A stretch of DNA of 11,601 bases from an uncultured Eubacteriales bacterium. Its GTDB lineage: Bacteria > Bacillota > Clostridia > Oscillospirales > Butyricicoccaceae. Of the stretch, positions 5,402 through 11,601 are shown in pieces. The notes beneath the pieces are model-generated. The model was not told where the DNA came from. It searched no databases and was given only the letters and a program-made list of their open reading frames with translations. The DNA lies in contig CAJKFC010000059.1 of NCBI GenBank assembly GCA_905199135.1, positions 1-11,601 of the forward strand, in the 5' to 3' direction. How positions within the stretch are numbered: position 1 is the stretch's first letter; the number at the start of each line of letters is the position of its first letter. Position numbers and translations under genes: made by a program.

Positions 5402-7276
5402 TTATATGAAAGAAATGTATCCTTCCTTGACGCCCTTGAATTCTCCGCCGTACATGGAGTCGTAGACGGCGGCGAGATTCTTGTCGAGAACCATAAGTCT
5501 TCTGCCGTTGGGTACTTCGGGAAGCTCTTTGAGCTCTTTCTCGATCTTGTAAACTCTGTTGACCTTGCCGTCCTGATGGAAGAGCTGACCCTCGTAAACG
5601 GGCAGGCTGTCCACATCGCGGTAGGTGTAGGAGGAGCTGTCGCAGTACTCGACGCCGCCCTCTGTGCGGAATATCATGGTGACGAGGTCACGGCTGCCGT
5701 TGGCAGGTGTGTTGATAAAGCCTGTTGCCTTGTTGGCGTCGACCTCTTTTACGCTTGCCTCAAATACGCCGTAGATGTCTGCGTCGTCTCTGCCCGAGTA
5801 GCAGCCGATCATGACTCCCTCGACGCCTTCCATCTTGTTGAGCTTAAAGCCTGTCATGAGCTCGTAGATGACCAGATCGTAGGGATTTGTCGTTATGCAG
5901 ACATACTGCTTGCCGATTCTCTTTTCCCATGCCTTGGAAAGGGGCTTGAAAGAGTGAGCCTTCTGAGCCTGGGGAATTCTCTTGCCTCTGAGGTTTGTGA
6001 TGAGGTAGATTTCGCCGTCCTTCTCCTCAAAGTAGAAGGTCTGTCCGTTTTCTCCCTCAAACACCTCGCCGTTAAATTTGAGGTTCTTGTATACTCCCTT
6101 TTTGTCCCCTCTTGTGGTGACTCTCGAGATATTGCAGTGAGCACCGTACATCTCAACCTCAAAAACGCCGCTGGGAATTATGTATTTTCCTGCGTATTTG
6201 TCGATCATCTCCCGGGGAACGGGCTGATTCTTGGTGTAGATGTTTACGCCCTCCTCAAGCATGGCTGTGGCGAACAGGCGGAGTATCGTCTCGGAGACAT
6301 CAATGTTGCAGTCGTGGGTCTCGGAAATTGCCAGAACGGCGTCATATTTGGGAATTACCACAAACTGTGTGGTAAACTGGAAGCTGTTGCCGCCCTTCTG
6401 AAGAGCGCCCTCGCCCAGATCGTAGTCGATGTCCTTGTAATTTACATTGTCCCAGCCGAGACCGAAACCTGTGCTTCTGTCATCCTCTTCAAGGAATGTT
6501 CTGCCGAAGCTCTTTGCCATCTCCTCGATGGAGGACTTCTCAAATACTCCTTCGGGATGGAGGATCATATTACCCATCTTGCAAAGGTCTACCATGCTGG
6601 TGGTAAAGCCTGCGCCGCCCTGGATGTAGAGCAGCTCATAGGGCTTTTTCTTCTCTCTTGTCAGAGTGTGCTCGCCTGTGAGAAGGTCGGAGGTCTGTGT
6701 GGTCTTTGCGCCTATGGGCTTTGTTATATATTTCTCGCAAAACTTGGAGAAACGCATACCGGAAAGCTGTGCGATGACCATTTCAGCCATAGTAAAGCCG
6801 TCGTTGCAGTATACTGCGTATTCGCCTGGCTCTGCCTTGAGGTAGTTGTTTGCCATGTATTCGTAAACTACATCGTAGTAGTCATCGGCCGTTACATCTG
6901 TAACCGAGAAGCCCTTCCACTGTGTTCCGGGGAGACCGGATGTATGGGACAGACAGTGTCTTGTGGTGATCTTCTTATATCTCTCGTCGAGCATCTTGAA
7001 TCTGGGAAGATACTGATAGATAGGTGTGTCGAGATCGAGCTTGCCCATCTCAACAAGCTTCATGGCTGCGAGTGCGCAGTAGATCTTGGAGACCGATGCC
7101 ACATTGTAGGTGTCGTTTATAGTAGACGGAGCGTTCTCCTTTCCGCCGTTTGTGCCTATGGCGTCGGCGGCAATAAGCTTGCCGTTTTTCATTATGGCAT
7201 AGGAGACAGATGTGAAGTCTTTTGCGAGGTTCTGTCTGAGTATGCCGGAAAGTTTTTTAGTGAGCTGGTCGTTCAT
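5402..7276 (-). CDS. Serine hydrolase of the beta-lactamase / class C penicillin-binding fold
   Basis: The N-terminal 340 residues match the serine-beta-lactamase-like family (class C, EstB, D-aminopeptidase and related enzymes). The catalytic SxxK is SVSK at 61-64, the second motif YxN is YCN at 156-158, and KGG at 294-296 stands where the third (K/H-T/S/x-G) motif is expected. CLSHTSGLPG at 108-117 is a strong family signature. The remaining 285 residues form a C-terminal extension of unknown fold. The ATG at 7276-7274 has GAGAGGAG upstream; a frame starting six codons earlier would consume that site. The 624-residue protein has no signal peptide or membrane anchor, so it should act in the cytoplasm, which fits a peptidase or esterase better than a cell-wall enzyme or an antibiotic-resistance enzyme. 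The exact substrate cannot be told. It has its own promoter and terminator. Confidence 0.9.
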   Translation of the reverse strand: MNDQLTKKLSGILRQNLAKDFTSVSYAIMKNGKLIAADAIGTNGGKENAPSTINDTYNVASVSKIYCALAAMKLVEMGKLDLDTPIYQYLPRFKMLDERYKKITTRHCLSHTSGLPGTQWKGFSVTDVTADDYYDVVYEYMANNYLKAEPGEYAVYCNDGFTMAEMVIAQLSGMRFSKFCEKYITKPIGAKTTQTSDLLTGEHTLTREKKKPYELLYIQGGAGFTTSMVDLCKMGNMILHPEGVFEKSSIEEMAKSFGRTFLEEDDRSTGFGLGWDNVNYKDIDYDLGEGALQKGGNSFQFTTQFVVIPKYDAVLAISETHDCNIDVSETILRLFATAMLEEGVNIYTKNQPVPREMIDKYAGKYIIPSGVFEVEMYGAHCNISRVTTRGDKKGVYKNLKFNGEVFEGENGQTFYFEEKDGEIYLITNLRGKRIPQAQKAHSFKPLSKAWEKRIGKQYVCITTNPYDLVIYELMTGFKLNKMEGVEGVMIGCYSGRDDADIYGVFEASVKEVDANKATGFINTPANGSRDLVTMIFRTEGGVEYCDSSSYTYRDVDSLPVYEGQLFHQDGKVNRVYKIEKELKELPEVPNGRRLMVLDKNLAAVYDSMYGGEFKGVKEGYISFI

Positions 7277-7308
7277 ACTGAAATCTCCTCTCAAATTTTA
7301 TTAACTTC

Positions 7309-7337
7309 AGTATAACACATTATAAATAATAATGCAA
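7309..7337 (-). promoter_or_regulatory. Extended -10 promoter for the serine hydrolase
   Basis: On the minus strand TTGCAT (7337-7332) and TATACT (7314-7309) are 17 bases apart with TG one base before the -10 box. The expected leader is about 25 bases. Confidence 0.68.
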
Positions 7338-7377
7338 ACCGTCATTTGTTAAATTTATGATGAAATCCATATAAAAA

Positions 7378-7401
7378 CAGACCTCCCGTAAGGGAGGTCT
7401 G
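7378..7401 (-). terminator. Intrinsic terminator of the M20 peptidase gene
   Basis: CAGACCTCCC (7378-7387) pairs perfectly with GGGAGGTCTG (7392-7401) around a GTAA loop, and on the minus strand the stem is followed by TTTTTAT. It is 16 bases beyond the peptidase stop codon. Confidence 0.88.
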
Positions 7402-7417
7402 CCGTAAGTATGTAACA

Positions 7418-8755
7418 CTATTTGCCGTAAGCCATGATGAGCTTGATGTAGAAATCTACATTGTCGGAAATGATGCTTGTGTCGATGTGCTCGTTGACCT
7501 GGTGAGCGCCGCCTGTCTTACCGGAGTGACGCATACCTGTGAAGCGGTAAACGCTCTTTGTGGAGCAGACATCGCAGTAGAAGCGGGAGTCTGTACCGCC
7601 TGTCAGCATAGCGGGGATAAATGTGATTCCGGGGTATTTCTCCTCGATGACCTTCTTGATGGTCAGATAGCCCTCTGACTCTGTGGAGGAGATGGCAGGA
7701 GGATTGTGACCCTTTACAAGTCTGACCTTGACGCCTTCGGGAACGATGCTCTCAAAGTATTTCATCATGTTGTCGAGAGTCTCGCCGGGGAGAAGTCTTG
7801 TATTGATGATAAGGCTTGCCTTTTCGGGCAGTATGTTGGCCTGATCGGAGCCCTTAGCCATTGTGACGGCTGTTGTTGTGCGTGTCAGAGCGTTGAGCTG
7901 TCTGTTCTCGGCGCAGATGAGCTTGAGCATATCCCAGTGCTTTTCGGGATCTGCGTACATCTCGCCCAAGGGGCCCTCTGTGAAGGGAGCGAGTGCCTTA
8001 AACTGCTGAATTACGGGAGCAGTAAGGGTCTGGGGGAAGAGATTTTCCTCAAGGATGCAGGCTGTCTTGCCTATGATGCCCAAAGAGCTGTGATGTCCGG
8101 GAGAAGCTGCATGGCCGCCCTTGTCTTCCATGGTGAACTCGAAATCGCCGTAGCCCTTTTCGCAGGGGAATATCTCGGCGACAAGTTTGCCGTTCTTCTC
8201 GGAGATGCCGCCGCACTCGTCGATGACGAGACCGAGGTCGACATTTCTTCTCTTGAGCTCCTCAACTATGAGGCCTGCGGCAGCTTCGGGACCGCCCATG
8301 ATCTCCTCATTGTAACCAAAAGCCAGATAGAGGTCGTAATCGGGCACAAAACCGTCGGCGATGAGCAGCTCGAGAGCGTCCATATATGCCTGGATGTTGC
8401 ACTTGGAGTCTGTAACTCCTCTGCCCCAAAGGATTCCGTCCTCGTCAAGAGTTCCCACATAGGGAGGATATTTCCACATGGAGTGGTCGCCTTCGGGAAC
8501 GACATCCTGGTGAGCTGTCAGAAGCAGGGGGAGAGACTTGCTCTTGCCTGTGCCCTTCCAGTGATAAAGGAGTCCGACGCGTCCGACTATTGTTTTTTCA
8601 AAAGTCTTGTGGACGAGGGGGTATGTCTCCTCGAGATATTTATGAAAATCGAGAAAAGCCTGCTTGTTGATTTTGTCGGGATCTACGCTGGAAACGGTGG
8701 GAAACTGAACCATTCCCTGAAGATGCTTGACAAATAAATCGTTGTTGAGCGTCAT
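7418..8755 (-). CDS. M20-family zinc metallopeptidase (carboxypeptidase / aminoacylase type)
   Basis: M20 enzymes are cytoplasmic dinuclear-zinc hydrolases that remove amino acids or acyl groups from peptides and N-acyl amino acids. The 445-residue product has the full ligand set: AHQDVVPEG with H82, GRGVTDSK with bridging D116, the catalytic and bridging glutamates E150-E151 in GYNEE, D179 in VIDECGG, and a late histidine H418 in GGAHQVNEH. GGHAASPG (213-220) is the usual dimerisation-domain motif. Its size and the large spacing between D179 and H418 fit the carboxypeptidase S / PM20D1-like branch, rather than DapE or ArgE, but this is a judgement by eye. AAAGGAGAT precedes the ATG at 8755-8753. 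An in-frame ATG at 8782 has no binding site and lies almost at the predicted transcript start. Single-gene unit. Confidence 0.92.
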   Translation of the reverse strand: MTLNNDLFVKHLQGMVQFPTVSSVDPDKINKQAFLDFHKYLEETYPLVHKTFEKTIVGRVGLLYHWKGTGKSKSLPLLLTAHQDVVPEGDHSMWKYPPYVGTLDEDGILWGRGVTDSKCNIQAYMDALELLIADGFVPDYDLYLAFGYNEEIMGGPEAAAGLIVEELKRRNVDLGLVIDECGGISEKNGKLVAEIFPCEKGYGDFEFTMEDKGGHAASPGHHSSLGIIGKTACILEENLFPQTLTAPVIQQFKALAPFTEGPLGEMYADPEKHWDMLKLICAENRQLNALTRTTTAVTMAKGSDQANILPEKASLIINTRLLPGETLDNMMKYFESIVPEGVKVRLVKGHNPPAISSTESEGYLTIKKVIEEKYPGITFIPAMLTGGTDSRFYCDVCSTKSVYRFTGMRHSGKTGGAHQVNEHIDTSIISDNVDFYIKLIMAYGK

Positions 8756-8790
8756 AGTTTTAATCTCCTTTGTTTTATTCATATGTAATA

Positions 8791-8819
8791 ATTATAAATC
8801 TTTTATATAACTTTTTCAA
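8791..8819 (-). promoter_or_regulatory. Consensus sigma-A promoter for the M20 peptidase
   Basis: On the minus strand TTGAAA (8819-8814) and a perfect TATAAT (8796-8791) are 17 bases apart. The transcript is expected to begin near 8785, about 30 bases before the chosen ATG. Confidence 0.75.
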
Positions 8820-8909
8820 TAGCCATTTTGCATATAATTATCTGTCCTTTTTTGTTGTATATTTTTATTTCCTTTGTCTTAAAAATATCTTACATTTGAC
8901 ATTTTGCTA

Positions 8910-8938
8910 TTGTATGCGCAGTTTCTCTGTGCTATGAT
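8910..8938 (+). promoter_or_regulatory. Extended -10 promoter for the amidase
   Basis: TTGTAT (8910-8915) and TATGAT (8933-8938) are 17 bases apart, with TG one base before the -10 box. The transcript would start near 8945, leaving a short leader that holds GGGAGG. A second TTGACA at 8896-8901 has no -10 partner at normal spacing. Confidence 0.62.
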
Positions 8939-8957
8939 TTTTTTGGGAGGTAAAAAA

Positions 8958-9629
8958 ATGACGAGAGAAGAAAGAAGAAAAAAGAGGGCGAGACAGCGTC
9001 AGGCTTTTTTGGCTTTGTGCGCCGTCATGCTGTGCCTTTTGATTTGGGGAATTTTTGCCTTTGTGTCGTCGATTTTCGGTACCAAGCTCGATTCAAAAAT
9101 CATAGTTTTGGATCCGGGACACGGAGCCACCGACATCGGCTGCTCCTATGACGGCGTCAACGAGGCAGATATAAATATGGACATTGCGCTTTTGCTCAAA
9201 GACCTTTTGGAGAAAGAGGAATACACCGTCGTAATGACTCACGACGGCAGCGAATATATCTCTCCCAGCCAGAGGGCAGAGTTTGCCAACGATAAGAAGG
9301 CGGGGCTTTTTATAAGCATACATCAGAATGCCGCTGAAGATGTCCCCGACGCCGAGGGCATTGAGACATATTATAACAGCAGCAATAAAAACGCCAAAAA
9401 GCTGGCGAAGACCATACACCAGGCTCTTATAAAATCCACCGAAGCCAACGACAGAGGCTACATGAGTCGCGATGATCTCATTGTCACGAGAGAGACAGAC
9501 ATGCCGTCTGTTCTGATAGAGTGCGGCTTTCTTTCAAACGCCAACGAGAGATATCTTTTGACCACGGCGGAATATCAGACAAAGATAGCCCAAGCCATTG
9601 CCGACGCCGTTTTGGAATACGCAAAATAA
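8958..9629 (+). CDS. N-acetylmuramoyl-L-alanine amidase (Amidase_3 type, CwlD-like), membrane-anchored
   Basis: This enzyme cuts the bond between muramic acid and L-alanine in peptidoglycan outside the membrane. The 223-residue product starts with a very basic cytoplasmic stretch (residues 4-14), a single hydrophobic segment at about 16-40, and then a compact Amidase_3 domain with all zinc and catalytic residues: LDPGHG (H55), NEADIN (E69), SIHQNA (H122) and SVLIECGFLSN (E188). There is no cleavage site of a normal signal peptide, so it is probably anchored. Size and architecture resemble CwlD, the amidase that prepares cortex peptidoglycan for muramic delta-lactam formation in spores, but a general cell-wall role is equally possible. 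GGGAGG lies just before the ATG at 8958; the upstream ATG at 8904 precedes the promoter. It is a single-gene unit. Confidence 0.93.
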   Translation: MTREERRKKRARQRQAFLALCAVMLCLLIWGIFAFVSSIFGTKLDSKIIVLDPGHGATDIGCSYDGVNEADINMDIALLLKDLLEKEEYTVVMTHDGSEYISPSQRAEFANDKKAGLFISIHQNAAEDVPDAEGIETYYNSSNKNAKKLAKTIHQALIKSTEANDRGYMSRDDLIVTRETDMPSVLIECGFLSNANERYLLTTAEYQTKIAQAIADAVLEYAK

Positions 9630-9655
9630 CTTACATCTTTTACATACGACCACAA

Positions 9656-9683
9656 GAAAAGACGGGAAAAATCCCGTCTTTTC
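9656..9683. terminator. Bidirectional terminator between the amidase and the two-domain protein gene
   Basis: GAAAAGACGGGA (9656-9667) and TCCCGTCTTTTC (9672-9683) form a perfect 12-pair stem with a four-base loop; A-rich and T-rich edges on both sides let it serve both convergent genes. A nearly identical hairpin recurs at 11419-11446. Confidence 0.88.
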
Positions 9684-9715
9684 GTTATATTTCGATTTGA
9701 TTATACAATTTGTAA

Positions 9716-10588
9716 TCAATTCTGCTCCCCGAATAGGCTTTTGACAAGCTCTAAAGCTTCACCGTAATTGTCATCGTCCTCGCATATCACAGCTCCGTTA
9801 TACGCCGCAAGCTGAATGGATTCCTGAGCGCCTTCGACCATAAATACCAGATATTCTTTTCCATTTTCAAAACCTACTCTTGCAGGCATGATCTTTTTAA
9901 AATTTGTCATTGAGCCCTTGTAATTTGCAGTGATATTAAAAATCACTTCATCGGCTTCCCCATGAACCGCATACACCTCAGTAGGCTTCATGGTAAAAAC
10001 ACAGTCGCAGTTTTTTATGTTTTCTTCGGTCAGTTCAAAGTTTTCCGGTATTGAATACTCTTCGGTATCGGAATATGTAACAGGCAGTGATTTCAAGTAT
10101 TCCACAGCCTCATCGGTATCTTCAGGAAGCTGTCTGAGATACCAGTCGCTTCCCATGACATTGGCCTTGAGTTTGCCGTTTTCCACCTTTAAAACAGCCT
10201 CCTTAAGCCAGGCTGTATACAACGGTCTCGGATATACCGTAATATATGATTTGTCTAAGAAAATCATATATGTTTTTCCCATTTCCATATTGACTTCTTT
10301 TGGTATATCGTACTGCTGTATTTCAGCTTCCGCCTCTCCTTTTATAATTTCCAATACATCTAAAGTAATTACACTTTCACCTATTCCGTCTACTGAAGAT
10401 ATATCTTTAACCGTCCCTATCAGCACAACCGGACATTCTGAATATATGCTTTGAAGAGTCTTATCTCCCATTGGCTCAACTATTGCTGTAGAATTTCCAC
10501 TTGGGAGCTGTTCCGCTCTGTTCAAGGCTGCAAATATAATTATAAGACATAGTGCTGAACATAAAAATATAATTATTTTCCTTTTCAT
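9716..10588 (-). CDS. Exported two-domain protein of unknown function, partner of the metalloprotease
   Basis: I do not recognise a named family. The 290-residue product has an N-terminal hydrophobic segment (about 4-22) after a basic start, so it is secreted or anchored outside; no lipobox is present. The rest appears to contain two similar domains of about 80-100 residues. The first, from 50, reads VVLIGTVKDI, then VITLDVLEIIKGE, then GKTYMIFLDKS. The second, from 193, reads CVFTMKPTEVYAV, then VIFNITANYKGS, then GKEYLVFMVEG. This alternating beta pattern is reminiscent of the OB-fold of TIMP/netrin-like modules, but that is inference from pattern only. The stop of the protease gene is 13 bases upstream and AAGGAGGT overlaps it, so the two are translated from one message. 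Part of a second copy is at the right edge. It is A+T-rich compared with most of the window. Confidence 0.78.
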   Translation of the reverse strand: MKRKIIIFLCSALCLIIIFAALNRAEQLPSGNSTAIVEPMGDKTLQSIYSECPVVLIGTVKDISSVDGIGESVITLDVLEIIKGEAEAEIQQYDIPKEVNMEMGKTYMIFLDKSYITVYPRPLYTAWLKEAVLKVENGKLKANVMGSDWYLRQLPEDTDEAVEYLKSLPVTYSDTEEYSIPENFELTEENIKNCDCVFTMKPTEVYAVHGEADEVIFNITANYKGSMTNFKKIMPARVGFENGKEYLVFMVEGAQESIQLAAYNGAVICEDDDNYGEALELVKSLFGEQN

Positions 10589-10601
10589 ATTTCCTACCTC
10601 C

Positions 10602-11270
10602 TTACTGATACATCTGTTTTATGTGGTTTATATCTCTGTTTGTCAGCACTGTATTATAAGAGGTTTGAGGCCACATGACATCAGATGAATTATCCGAGTG
10701 ATTGTCCCAGCCAAAACCGTGTCCCATTTCATGAGTAAATATGTTTTTGTAAACATTATCGCTGTAAGTTGAATAATTTATACCTATCTTTACTTCGGAG
10801 ATTTTTTCTACTTCTTTTGTAGTACTTACAGCACATGATATTGTTCCCACTGATGTGCTTGTCGGAACTGTGCGAGCAGGAATTGCCGCCGACAAACTTG
10901 GTACTTTTACCTTAACATCCACATTATTACCACCGTACACTTTAAAATTAGCATTTTCCTCTGTGTATGCATAGCTACTTATAAGGCCAGCATTAAACCA
11001 CTGATTCCTGCCATGTGTAAAATAAGAATTAAAGCTTGTATTGCTGAAACCGCTTAAATTTTCCTTGTACATTACAGGATACTTGTCGTTCATTGGCCCC
11101 AAATCAAAGTATCTGATAATATATGCATCTGTGAACAAACCTGTCACCGTATTATAATAATAAGCATACCAATATTCCAGATATTGCGGCAGTGCATTTG
11201 AATTATGCGCAAAGATACCCATAAATGTTACAGCGACAAGCAAAAGGCTTAAACATTTTTTAATTTTCAT
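10602..11270 (-). CDS. Secreted metzincin-type zinc metalloprotease
   Basis: The 222-residue product has a clear signal peptide (basic start, hydrophobic core at about 6-20, probable cleavage after SNA at 24-26). Near the C-terminus is a zinc-binding motif HEMGHGFGWDNH (180-191) followed by SDVMWP, whose methionine (M199) fits the Met-turn of metzincins. H180, H184 and H191 are the likely zinc ligands and E181 the catalytic base. The spacing is HExxHxxGxxxH, one residue longer than in matrixins. The mature protein would be about 196 residues, and the N-terminal half has no recognisable domain. The ATG at 11270-11268 has AGAGG upstream. The gene is followed closely by the two-domain partner. 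Activity on an external protein is likely; the substrate is unknown. Confidence 0.85.
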   Translation of the reverse strand: MKIKKCLSLLLVAVTFMGIFAHNSNALPQYLEYWYAYYYNTVTGLFTDAYIIRYFDLGPMNDKYPVMYKENLSGFSNTSFNSYFTHGRNQWFNAGLISSYAYTEENANFKVYGGNNVDVKVKVPSLSAAIPARTVPTSTSVGTISCAVSTTKEVEKISEVKIGINYSTYSDNVYKNIFTHEMGHGFGWDNHSDNSSDVMWPQTSYNTVLTNRDINHIKQMYQ

Positions 11271-11295
11271 ATTTTTTCCTCTATTTTAATTTTTA

Positions 11296-11307
11296 AAGGA
11301 TATCCTT
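11296..11307. promoter_or_regulatory. Perfect palindrome at the protease transcript start (possible operator)
   Basis: AAGGATATCCTT is a perfect 12-base palindrome that lies directly after the -10 box, overlapping the expected start of the protease transcript. A dimeric repressor bound here would block transcription. No regulator gene is visible in the window. Confidence 0.35.
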
Positions 11308-11313
11308 GGTTGT

Positions 11314-11341
11314 ATATTATCATTTTTTTTGCATTTGTCAA
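11314..11341 (-). promoter_or_regulatory. Promoter for the protease/partner operon
   Basis: On the minus strand a perfect TTGACA (11341-11336) is followed after 16 bases by TAATAT (11319-11314) with TG one base before it. The -10 match is weaker than at other promoters here; a GATAAT (spacing 14) or TATACA (spacing 19) are less likely alternatives. Confidence 0.58.
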
Positions 11342-11384
11342 TATTTTTATTCAATTTTAATAATAGTAAACTTTAAATACAAAA

Positions 11385-11408
11385 AGGACAGAGCTTTTGC
11401 TCTATCCT
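11385..11408 (-). terminator. Second of two tandem terminators behind the edge paralogue
   Basis: AGGACAGAGC (11385-11394) and GCTCTATCCT (11399-11408) form a ten-pair stem with one wobble in the minus-strand RNA, a four-base loop and a following TTTTTGTATTT. It lies between the edge paralogue and the protease promoter. Confidence 0.72.
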
Positions 11409-11418
11409 CAGACTATAA

Positions 11419-11446
11419 GAAAAGACGGGAGAAATCCCGTCTTTTC
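11419..11446 (-). terminator. Copy of the 9656-9683 terminator, behind the edge paralogue
   Basis: GAAAAGACGGGA (11419-11430) and TCCCGTCTTTTC (11435-11446) form the same 12-pair stem as at 9656-9683; only the loop differs by one base (GAAA for AAAA). It follows the stop of the partial gene at 11485-11487. Confidence 0.82.
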
Positions 11447-11484
11447 GTTATATTTTGATTTAATTATACAAATTGTAATCGATT

Positions 11485-11601
11485 TTACTCTCTGAATATG
11501 CTTTTGACAAGCTCTAAAGCTTCACTGTAATTTTCGTCGTCCTCACATATCACAGCTCCGTTATACGCCGCAAGCTGAATGGACTCCTCATTCGGTTTTA
11601 C
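11485..11601 (-). CDS. C-terminal end of a second copy of the two-domain exported protein (partial, runs off the window)
   Basis: The last 38 codons of a minus-strand gene are present, ending in TAA at 11487-11485. Residues such as SIQLAAYNGAVICEDDENY and EALELVKS match the C-terminus of the 290-residue protein encoded at 9716-10588, with a few substitutions; the stop comes two codons earlier. DNA identity between 11419-11588 and 9656-9825 is high, with about 15 differences in 170 bases counted by eye, at a constant offset of 1763. The gene's 5' part lies outside the window. It indicates a tandem repeat of the protease/partner cassette or at least of the partner gene. Confidence 0.82.
   Translation of the reverse strand, partial: VKPNEESIQLAAYNGAVICEDDENYSEALELVKSIFRE

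Noticed and set aside
5402..7276. Antibiotic-resistance beta-lactamase
   Set aside because: The fold is shared, but the absence of a signal peptide and the 285-residue extension argue against a secreted resistance enzyme.
5222..7315. A 697-codon open frame on the plus strand opposite the serine hydrolase
   Set aside because: It is antisense to a gene with clear catalytic motifs, promoter, ribosome binding site and terminator. It has low-complexity, Cys/Leu/Val-rich antisense-like composition, no binding site at its start and no recognisable motif; long antisense frames arise here because the real genes avoid TTA, CTA and TCA codons.
7706..8737. A 343-codon open frame opposite the M20 peptidase
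   Set aside because: Antisense shadow of a gene with all metal ligands; no start signals.
8896..8901. TTGACA as the -35 box of the amidase promoter
   Set aside because: No acceptable -10 box at 15-19 bases; the TTGTAT/TATGAT pair at 8910-8938 with extended -10 fits better.

Overview
The window looks like a piece of a chromosome from an anaerobic Firmicute, probably a gut-type clostridium. The reasons are an Rnf complex locus in the rnfC-rnfD order, a transketolase split into two genes, strong AAGGAGG-type ribosome binding sites, near-consensus sigma-A promoters with 16-17 base spacers, and compact hairpin-plus-T-run terminators. No tRNA, rRNA, CRISPR array, transposase or phage gene was found.

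Layout from left to right. (1) 1-1516, minus strand: rnfC is complete. The start of rnfD follows it, with an apparent in-frame stop at codon 65, only three bases from the window edge. (2) 1831-3641, plus strand: the N- and C-terminal transketolase subunits overlap by four bases, have their own promoter and end at a very regular bidirectional terminator. (3) 3714-5261, minus strand: two small membrane proteins that are paralogues of each other, then a tyrosine-phosphatase-like gene whose 5' end is separated from the rest by an apparent one-base frameshift in a run of eight T. (4) 5402-7276, minus: a large serine-beta-lactamase-fold hydrolase without a signal peptide. (5) 7418-8755, minus: an M20 metallopeptidase. 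(6) 8958-9629, plus: a membrane-anchored N-acetylmuramoyl-L-alanine amidase. (7) 9716-11601, minus: a secreted metzincin-type zinc protease, followed by a secreted or anchored 290-residue protein that appears to be made of two repeated domains. The end of a second copy of that 290-residue protein, with a copy of its terminator, lies at the right edge exactly 1763 bases away.

Regions 2 to 6 look like ordinary housekeeping or peptide and cell-wall metabolism units, each with its own promoter and terminator. The most unusual part is region 7. It is visibly richer in A+T than the rest, pairs a protease gene with a conserved partner at 13-base spacing behind an excellent ribosome binding site, and seems to be repeated in tandem beyond the window. 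A protease plus a dedicated partner (perhaps an inhibitor, chaperone or substrate) is a reasonable reading, but the partner's function is inference only.

Two reading-frame disruptions (rnfD and the phosphatase) may be real mutations or assembly errors. Both can be settled with read data.
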